A DNA stretch of 40,929 nucleotides, from the NCBI GenBank assembly GCA_945949485.1, contig CAMFER010000008.1, positions 1 to 40,929 of the forward strand, given 5' to 3'. Positions 35,712 to 40,929 of this stretch are shown in pieces. The position numbers were made by a program, and so were the translations under genes. The notes below the pieces were generated by a model that made no database searches, had not been told where the DNA came from, and saw nothing but the letters and a program-made list of their open reading frames with translations. Positions within the stretch are counted from its first letter, which is position 1. Every line of letters starts with the position of its first letter. The DNA is from an uncultured Clostridium sp. GTDB taxonomy: Bacteria; Bacillota; Clostridia; TANB77; CAG-508.

Positions 35712-36453
35712 ATGTTAAATCACACAAAAAAGATAAGAGAAATATTTGAAGAAATACAAAAAATACTATTTTATATGATACCTGAAAAATGGGATAAATT
35801 ATATCTTTATGGTTCAGTAATAGATGTGCCTGGAAAAGTAGAAAAAAAGCGGTGAGCTTTTTTTCTACTATATTCCAAGAGGAATATTAAAAAAGAAACC
35901 AGTAAATGTATATGAGATTCCAAATAAATTTAATATTGATGAAAATCAATATTTTCAATTAGTAAATTTGTTATATAACAAGATAAAACAATTGCGTGAA
36001 GAATTTGGAAGATCGGAAACAAAAGAATTATGGAGTAACATTACTATTTCTATAAATAATCTTAAATTTAAAGTTGAATATAACTATGATGACTTATTAA
36101 ATAATGACTTCAATAGCTATGAACGTCATATTATTTGGAGAGTAAAATATTTAGGAATTATTCCAGAGCAATGTACTAAGGAAGAAAAAGATATAATAAG
36201 GAGATATGCCAGTCAGCCCAAACAATTGCTAAGGCAAGAGTATTATGAATCAGGTATCTATATTAAAGATGTGAAAAATATAGTAGACTATAATCAAAAT
36301 GGCTATGAAAATATTACTAATATAGAAAATAATAAAACAGAAAAGCAAGAAGGAAAAAAACAAGAAATTAAAAATAAAAAGAAAAATCAAATATTATTTT
36401 CTGAAGAGGAATTTAAAAATAAAAAACAAAAAGTTGAGAATTTTAAAGACTAA
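35712..36453 (+). CDS. YezG-like (DUF600) immunity-type protein; frame changes +1 at CGG 35850
   Basis: 246 residues with the frame change. ATG 35712 follows GAGGGG with a short spacer. The first 46 codons (KIREIFEEIQKILFYMIPEK, then KLYLYGSVIDVPGK) match the start of the YezG/Imm family, then AAG CGG TGA stops it. Skipping C 35850 gives KKGELFFYYIPRGILKKK, the family's G-E-x-F-F-Y-Y motif, and continues to HIIWRVKYLGI. Residues from about 155 on are an extra Lys-rich tail not expected in YezG. YezG proteins neutralise LXG-type secreted nucleases; no toxin gene is in view. A perfect hairpin is centred on the site. Translation starting at a later ATG would lose the conserved part. Confidence 0.82.
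35838..35868 (+). other. CGG +1 recoding site within a perfect 13-bp hairpin
   Basis: Codons AAA AAG CGG TGA; C 35850 is dropped to give GGT-GAG-CTT-TTT-TTC (G-E-L-F-F). GTAGAAAAAAAGC (35838-35850) pairs exactly with GCTTTTTTTCTAC (35856-35868) around the loop GGTGA. The CGG begins at the last base of the 5' arm, and the zero-frame stop TGA is in the loop. Confidence 0.82.
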
Positions 36454-36554
36454 AAATTAAAAATAAAAAATAAAAAAATATTCAGTTATAAACTTTTGAG
36501 AAATCTCTCTAAAGTTAATATATAATTACGTAGAAATGAAAGGAGCAAATTAAA

Positions 36555-37247
36555 ATGATTTATTCAAAAGAATTAGAAGAAATGTGCGTAGTAAAAAAAG
36601 GAGTTGATCATGGACCAGCACCAATACCAGAAGAAGGAAAATGGGTAAAAGCAAAAGAAATAAAAGATATTTCTGGTTTAACTCATGGTATTGGATGGTG
36701 TGCACCACAACAAGGAGCTTGTAAATTAACTTTAAATGTAAAAGATGGAGTTATTCAAGAAGCTTTAATAGAAACAATTGGATGTTCAGGAATGACACAT
36801 TCAGCAGCTATGGCAGGAGAAATATTAACAGGAAAAACAATCCTTGAAGCATTAAATACAGACTTAGTATGTGATGCTATAAATACTGCTATGAGAGAAT
36901 TATTCTTACAAATAGTATATGGTAGAACACAAACAGCTTTCTCAGAAGGAGGACTTCCAGTAGGAGCAGGACTTGAAGATTTAGGAAAAGGACATACATC
37001 ACAAGTAGGAACAATCTATTCAAGTACATTAAAAGGACCAAGATATTTACAATTAACAGAAGGATACATAGTAGAACTTGGATTAGACAAAGATGACCAA
37101 ATTATAGGATACAAATATGTTCACATGGGAAAAATGATGGACAACATCAAAAAAGGAATGGATCCAATGGAAGCAATAGAAAAAGCTTCAGGAACATATG
37201 GAAGATTTGCAGAAGCAGTTAAAACAATAGATCCAAGAAAACAATAA
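36555..37247 (+). CDS. NifU-like iron-sulfur cluster scaffold protein, partner of GGGtGRT
   Basis: 230 residues from ATG 36555, with GAAAGGAGC upstream. GWCAPQQGACKLTLNVKDG, ETIGCSGMTHSAAMAGEILTG and DLVCDAINTAMRELF are NifU/IscU-like, placing Cys residues where the scaffold binds a cluster. GGLPVGAGLEDLGKG recalls the family loop. Such proteins are found next to GGGtGRT genes in anaerobic Firmicutes, and the pair is presumed to act together, but its cluster target is not established. An orphan REP lies in the 89-base gap to the next gene. Confidence 0.85.
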   Translation: MIYSKELEEMCVVKKGVDHGPAPIPEEGKWVKAKEIKDISGLTHGIGWCAPQQGACKLTLNVKDGVIQEALIETIGCSGMTHSAAMAGEILTGKTILEALNTDLVCDAINTAMRELFLQIVYGRTQTAFSEGGLPVGAGLEDLGKGHTSQVGTIYSSTLKGPRYLQLTEGYIVELGLDKDDQIIGYKYVHMGKMMDNIKKGMDPMEAIEKASGTYGRFAEAVKTIDPRKQ

Positions 37248-37251
37248 AATT

Positions 37252-37291
37252 GGGACAGGTCCAAATGGACATTTTGTCCATTTAGTGACAG
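37252..37291 (+). repeat. orphan REP sequence (copy of RAYT end)
   Basis: Begins GGGACAGGTCCAAATGGACA, then TTTTGTCC, and nearly repeats the ends of the element at 656-1636. No transposase is attached. It contains the GGAC-ATTTT-GTCC palindrome. It lies five bases after the scaffold gene stop and ahead of the next gene's binding site. Confidence 0.8.
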
Positions 37292-37336
37292 ATTTATATA
37301 AAACAATAAAAATGTAAATAAATAGGAGGAATAAAA

Positions 37337-38338
37337 ATGGCAGTAACATTTGAAAGTTATGAAAGAAGAATAGACCAAATAAAACCAGTAATGGAAAAAT
37401 ACGGAATAAAAGATTTTGAAGATGCATTAAAAATATGTACAGATAAAGGATTTAATCCATATGAAATAGTAAAAGGAGTACAACCAATTTGTTTTGAAAA
37501 CGCAGCTTGGGCATATACATTAGGAGCAGCAATTGCAATAAAAAAAGGATGCACAAAAGCAGCAGATGCAGCAAAAGCTATCGGAGAAGGATTACAAGCA
37601 TTTTGTATTCCAGGTTCAGTTGCAGATGATAGAAAAGTTGGATTAGGACATGGAAACTTAGCTTCTATGCTATTATCAGAAGATACAAAATGTTTTGCAT
37701 TCTTAGCAGGACATGAAAGCTTTGCAGCAGCTGAAGGTGCAATTGGAATTGCAAAATCAGCAAACAAAGTAAGAAAAGAACCATTAAGAGTTATCTTAAA
37801 TGGACTTGGAAAAGATGCTGCACAAGTAATTTCAAGAATAAATGGATTTACATATGTAAAAACAGATTTTGACTTCTTTACAGGAAAAGTAAAAGTTGTA
37901 GAAGAAATACCATATTCAGATGGAGAAAGAGCAAAAGTTAAATGTTATGGTGCAAATGATGTTAGAGAAGGTGTAGCAATAATGTGGATGGAAGATGTTG
38001 ATGTATCTATTACAGGTAACTCAACAAACCCAACAAGATTCCAACATCCAGTTGCAGGAACATACAAGAAAGAAAGATTAGCAGAAGGAAAGAAATACTT
38101 CTCAGTTGCTTCAGGTGGTGGAACAGGAAGAACATTACATCCAGACAATATGGCAGCTGGACCAGCTTCATATGGTATGACAGATACAATGGGAAGAATG
38201 CATTCAGATGCACAATTTGCAGGATCTTCATCAGTACCAGCACATGTTGAAATGATGGGACTAATTGGAATGGGTAATAACCCAATGGTTGGTGCATCAG
38301 TAGCAGTAGCAGTTGCAGTAGAAGAAGCAATGAAATAA
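37337..38338 (+). CDS. GGGtGRT protein
   Basis: 333 residues from ATG 37337, with AGGAGGA upstream. The diagnostic SGGGTGRTLHPDNMAAGP lies at residues about 259-276. ICFENAAWAYTLGAAIAIKKG and AGHESFAAAEGAIGI are other conserved blocks. Family members pair with the NifU-like gene directly upstream, as here, and their biochemical role is unknown. Full length. A terminator follows. Confidence 0.93.
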   Translation: MAVTFESYERRIDQIKPVMEKYGIKDFEDALKICTDKGFNPYEIVKGVQPICFENAAWAYTLGAAIAIKKGCTKAADAAKAIGEGLQAFCIPGSVADDRKVGLGHGNLASMLLSEDTKCFAFLAGHESFAAAEGAIGIAKSANKVRKEPLRVILNGLGKDAAQVISRINGFTYVKTDFDFFTGKVKVVEEIPYSDGERAKVKCYGANDVREGVAIMWMEDVDVSITGNSTNPTRFQHPVAGTYKKERLAEGKKYFSVASGGGTGRTLHPDNMAAGPASYGMTDTMGRMHSDAQFAGSSSVPAHVEMMGLIGMGNNPMVGASVAVAVAVEEAMK

Positions 38339-38368
38339 AATGTGAATAATATGGGCATGAAATGTGCA

Positions 38369-38410
38369 ACAACACAAAATGTTTTAGATATTTTGTGTTG
38401 TATTTTTTTT
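38369..38410 (+). terminator. intrinsic terminator after the GGGtGRT gene
   Basis: Stem ACAACACAAAAT/ATTTTGTGTTGT (38369-38380 and 38390-38401) followed by a run of T. Confidence 0.85.
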
Positions 38411-38480
38411 AAAATGTGTTAAATTAATAACACATTTTTTTATGTTATAGGAAATTTCTCAAACAGCTTTTTAAAAGAAT

Positions 38481-38512
38481 AAAAAAATTGAGGCATAATA
38501 AATACACCTCAA
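38481..38512 (-). terminator. intrinsic terminator for the - strand zinc-ribbon gene
   Basis: On the - strand TTGAGG (38512-38507) pairs with CCTCAA (38493-38488) and is followed by a T run (38487-38481). It marks the convergent end between + and - transcription. Confidence 0.7.
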
Positions 38513-38531
38513 AATAAAATTTTTTTGAAGT

Positions 38532-38912
38532 TTAGTTTTCAAATATTTTTCCATTTGGAGTTTTGTAATAAATTGGAGACGAACTGTGACTTTCACAGTG
38601 ATAACAATCAACTTGTGGTTCTTTTTTTGTTGTTTCATAAATTTCGTTAACAATTTCAATTGGATAAGCACTAATTTTTTGGCATTCTGGACATCTGAAA
38701 TTGACCATTTCTCCTGAAAAAGGATTTTCAAAGTCTTCGCTTTCTAGTTCATCTTCGAATTCCTCATCAAAGTCTTCCTCAAATTCACTTCCCATTAAGA
38801 AGAATACCATGTCAATAAAATCTTCATCTGGCATTTGGTCAATCATTCTTTTAAAATCATTTTTTAATTTTTTTGTTTCATTTGCAAATGGTAATATTTT
38901 TTCATTTTTCAT
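38532..38912 (-). CDS. hypothetical zinc-ribbon protein with acidic centre
   Basis: 126 residues from ATG at 38912 on the - strand; GGAGG at 38925-38921 excludes the upstream TTG. The N-terminus is charged and helical (ETKKLKNDFKRMIDQMPDED), the centre highly acidic (EFEEDFDEEFEDELESEDFE), and the C-terminus has two CxxC pairs, CPEC and CYHC, about 40 residues apart, likely to bind one zinc. It lacks membrane segments. I do not recognise the family. The IS91-type transposase gene ends just upstream, but no element boundary is apparent. Confidence 0.7.
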   Translation of the reverse strand: MKNEKILPFANETKKLKNDFKRMIDQMPDEDFIDMVFFLMGSEFEEDFDEEFEDELESEDFENPFSGEMVNFRCPECQKISAYPIEIVNEIYETTKKEPQVDCYHCESHSSSPIYYKTPNGKIFEN

Positions 38913-38932
38913 AACATATACCTCCAAAACAA

Positions 38933-40090
38933 TTATACACTAGGAGGACTAGTAGTTGCAATAGAATATTTTTTAGGAATTACCAATTTAAAAAATATCA
39001 TAAAATTGCCACAAGAACATTTAGTAGGGTCATATCCAAAAGATAACTTAATAGAAAGTCTCCATTTTCTAAGTTGTTTTCTAATTTCAATTTGTGTTTG
39101 AGATAACATTTTAAATATTTTTGAAGAATGTTTATGTTTTTTAGCGTAAAGTCCATAATATCTAACAATTTTAAAATGCTTATCTGGTATATGAATAATA
39201 AGTTTTTTTATGAATTCAAATACATGAACTTTTTCTTCAACTCTTTGATTATCTTCATGTCTTTGATAATAAAAAGTAACGTATTCGCCATCATAATCTA
39301 AAATACGGGATTGAGTCATAGCAGGTCTGCCAGTATATCTAACGACATAATCAACAGCAATTTTAATAGAAGATATATCATCTGGTTTAGCATAAACATA
39401 GAAACCATTATCATAGGATGAATATAAAAAATTTTTTAATTTCTTAAATGTATTTAATTTAGAAGGAGGTATGTTTTTATACAAATAGGATAACAATAGT
39501 TTTTGCCAGCGTGAGCGTAAAGCTTTAAAAGAAATATGAGGTACTTTTCTAAAAACTTCAATGTTACCAGCTCCACCTTCTGAACAAAGCATATGAATAT
39601 GTGGATTCCATTTTAAATCTCTACCAAATGTATGAAGAGTACACATGATTCCAGGAGTAAAATTTTGAGATTTATTCATATCATGAAACCAAGACAAAAT
39701 AGATTCAGAAGCTGATTCGAATAATCCATTTAATAAATTTCTATCTTCTAAAAAATATATGCGAAGTTGTTTAGGAATGGTAAAGACAATATGTCTATGT
39801 TTACAACGAATAATTTTTTTAGAAATATTAAAAGCTCTATCTTGTGCATATTTAACTCCACAAGTATTACAAAATCGTGATTTACAACGAAAAGGAACAT
39901 TTACGAATTTATTACAATGGTCGCAATAGTATAAAGCATAACCAAATTCAGGGTTACCACAGTTAATTATACGTTTTACTTCTTCAAATACTACAGGTCT
40001 AATGTTTAAATTAGGATTTTCAAAAAGAAATTTATCCCAATTATCAATAAAAATTTGCTTTATTGTATATTCTGACATATTTATCAGCAT
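38933..40090 (-). CDS. IS91-family (Y2 HUH) transposase
   Basis: 385 residues from ATG at 40090, with a second ATG at 40078; neither has a clear binding site. The N-terminal zinc region is CDHCNKFVNVPFRCKSRFCNTC, followed by the HUH motif NPHIHML and the paired tyrosines VRYYGLYAKKHK, diagnostic for IS91-type rolling-circle transposases. It uses CGC codons (in ALRSRW), which are rare elsewhere in the window, as expected for an imported gene. No in-frame CGG is seen. Element ends were not found; ACTAGGAGGACTAGT at 38940 is a possible clue only. Confidence 0.9.
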   Translation of the reverse strand: MLINMSEYTIKQIFIDNWDKFLFENPNLNIRPVVFEEVKRIINCGNPEFGYALYYCDHCNKFVNVPFRCKSRFCNTCGVKYAQDRAFNISKKIIRCKHRHIVFTIPKQLRIYFLEDRNLLNGLFESASESILSWFHDMNKSQNFTPGIMCTLHTFGRDLKWNPHIHMLCSEGGAGNIEVFRKVPHISFKALRSRWQKLLLSYLYKNIPPSKLNTFKKLKNFLYSSYDNGFYVYAKPDDISSIKIAVDYVVRYTGRPAMTQSRILDYDGEYVTFYYQRHEDNQRVEEKVHVFEFIKKLIIHIPDKHFKIVRYYGLYAKKHKHSSKIFKMLSQTQIEIRKQLRKWRLSIKLSFGYDPTKCSCGNFMIFFKLVIPKKYSIATTSPPSV

Positions 40091-40128
40091 TTAAAATATA
40101 TCAGATATTTACTAAAAATAAAATATAA

Positions 40129-40179
40129 GAGCCTAAAATTAATCAGGCTCTTACAGGGCGGAATTTATTCCGCTTTTTT
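40129..40179. terminator. two hairpins between the SPFH and IS91 genes
   Basis: AAGAGCC/GGCTCTT pairs flank an AT-rich loop (about 40129-40152). GCGGAA/TTCCGC (40158-40163 and 40168-40173) has a six-T run on the + strand. On the - strand the first hairpin can end the SPFH transcript; the T run of the second points the other way. Confidence 0.55.
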
Positions 40180-40186
40180 ACTTATT

Positions 40187-40929
40187 TTATTCTTTATCTG
40201 TTTTCTTATCTTTTTTGCTATCTTTTACAGCTTCTGCCATAGCTCCTAGACTACTTAAAGCACTTGTTGCTTCAAAAGGAATAAATACTTTATTTGCATC
40301 ACCTTTTGCAACTTCTTCTAAAGCTTCTAAAGATTTAAGTTGAACTAATTTATCATTAGGATCAGCTTTTTTCATAGCGTCATAAACCATTTGAATTTCT
40401 TTAGCTTTAGCTTCAGCAACTTCTTTAATAGCTTGGGCTTCACCGGCAGCTCTTCTTATTTTAGCTTCTCTATCAGCTTCAGCTTCTAATATTGCTGCTT
40501 GTTTTTTACCTTCTGCAATAGTTATAGCTGATTGTCTTTGAGCTTCAGATTCTAGAATTAAAGCCCTTTTATTTCTTTCAGCGTTCATTTCTTTTTCCAT
40601 TGCATCCCTGATATCTGCAGGTGGTGTAATATCTTTAATTTCAACTCTATCTATTTTACATCCCCATCTATCAGTTGCTTCATCTAATACAACGCGTAAT
40701 TGATTATTAATACCATCTCTTGAACTAAATGTTTCGTCTAAGTCCATTTTACCAATAATATCACGAATTGTTGTGATAGCTAAATATTCAATACCTTTTT
40801 TCAAGCTTTGAATTTCATAAACTGCTTTTGCAGGGTCAGTTATTTGATAGAAAACAACTGTATCTATAGTTATAGTAACATTATCTTTAGTAATAACTCC
40901 TTGAGGTGGAACATCCATTGTTTGTTGTT
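40187..40929 (-). CDS. SPFH/stomatin-like protein (5' end outside window)
   Basis: At least 247 residues; the frame stays open to the window edge (codons QQT before MDVPPQGVITKDNV), so the N-terminal membrane helix is outside. The SPFH domain is visible (VTITIDTVVFYQITDPAKAV, then LAITTIRDIIGKMDLDE and GCKIDRVEIKDITPP), followed by a long Ala/Glu-rich coiled coil (AEADREAKIRRAAGEAQAIKE) and a Lys-rich tail. Members of the QmcA group form oligomeric rings in ordered membrane regions and often pair with a NfeD protein, which is not seen here. Length fits, minus about 60 residues. Confidence 0.93.
   Translation of the reverse strand, partial: QQTMDVPPQGVITKDNVTITIDTVVFYQITDPAKAVYEIQSLKKGIEYLAITTIRDIIGKMDLDETFSSRDGINNQLRVVLDEATDRWGCKIDRVEIKDITPPADIRDAMEKEMNAERNKRALILESEAQRQSAITIAEGKKQAAILEAEADREAKIRRAAGEAQAIKEVAEAKAKEIQMVYDAMKKADPNDKLVQLKSLEALEEVAKGDANKVFIPFEATSALSSLGAMAEAVKDSKKDKKTDKE

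Noticed and set aside
38933..40180. Exact boundaries of an IS91 element
   Set aside because: No conserved ori or ter ends were recognisable; only the transposase gene is supported.

Overview
The window is very AT-rich and reads as a chromosome fragment of an uncultured, low-GC Clostridia-type bacterium (Bacillota). The support is strong AGGAGG ribosome binding sites, DisA next to RadA, SepF plus DivIVA, an FtsK/SpoIIIE translocase, a NifU-like/GGGtGRT pair and Clostridia-style pilin N-termini. Nearly all genes are on the + strand. Only the last 2.4 kb is on the - strand.

Layout. 1-1.6 kb: end of an unknown gene, a small repeat-bearing protein and a REP-flanked RAYT transposase inserted directly in front of radA. 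1.6-6.6 kb: radA, disA, an anchored cyclophilin, tRNA-His and tRNA-Gln, a Dabb protein, a biotin ligase without its HTH domain, and a membrane protein. 6.6-10 kb: a four-gene secreted/surface locus (TasA-like proteins and a ChW-like surface protein) behind a perfect-consensus promoter that overlaps an inverted repeat. 10-12.9 kb: an HD-domain protein, secD and secF. 13-20.4 kb: mutL, a membrane protein, miaA, an HlyD-like adaptor, sepF, divIVA-like, rsmD and a coiled-coil protein. 20.5-28.2 kb: ftsK/spoIIIE, an unknown coiled-coil protein, an MBL/beta-CASP ribonuclease and a GH15 glucoamylase-like enzyme. 28.3-35.7 kb: a second RAYT, then the glycolytic set gap, pgk, tpiA and gpmI, with a broken pilin-like gene and a Nudix gene between them. 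35.7-38.4 kb: a YezG-like immunity protein and the NifU-like/GGGtGRT pair with an orphan REP between the two. 38.5-40.9 kb (- strand): a zinc-ribbon protein, an IS91-type transposase and an SPFH protein cut by the window edge.

Main discovery. Five unrelated chromosomal genes (HD protein, miaA, ftsK/spoIIIE, GH15, YezG-like) each lose their frame by exactly one base at an in-frame CGG codon. In every case skipping the C and reading the next three bases as GGN (Gly) restores the conserved protein. Reading through every gene by eye, I found only one other in-frame CGG, near the C-terminal end of the first transposase. The CGG trinucleotide occurs about 30 times out of frame without disturbing any gene, and CGA, CGT and CGC are used normally. 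This looks like a codon-specific, genome-wide +1 recoding system in which CGG is unassigned or read as the quadruplet CGGN = Gly. It does not look like five independent mutations. The frames are seen directly; the mechanism is inferred.
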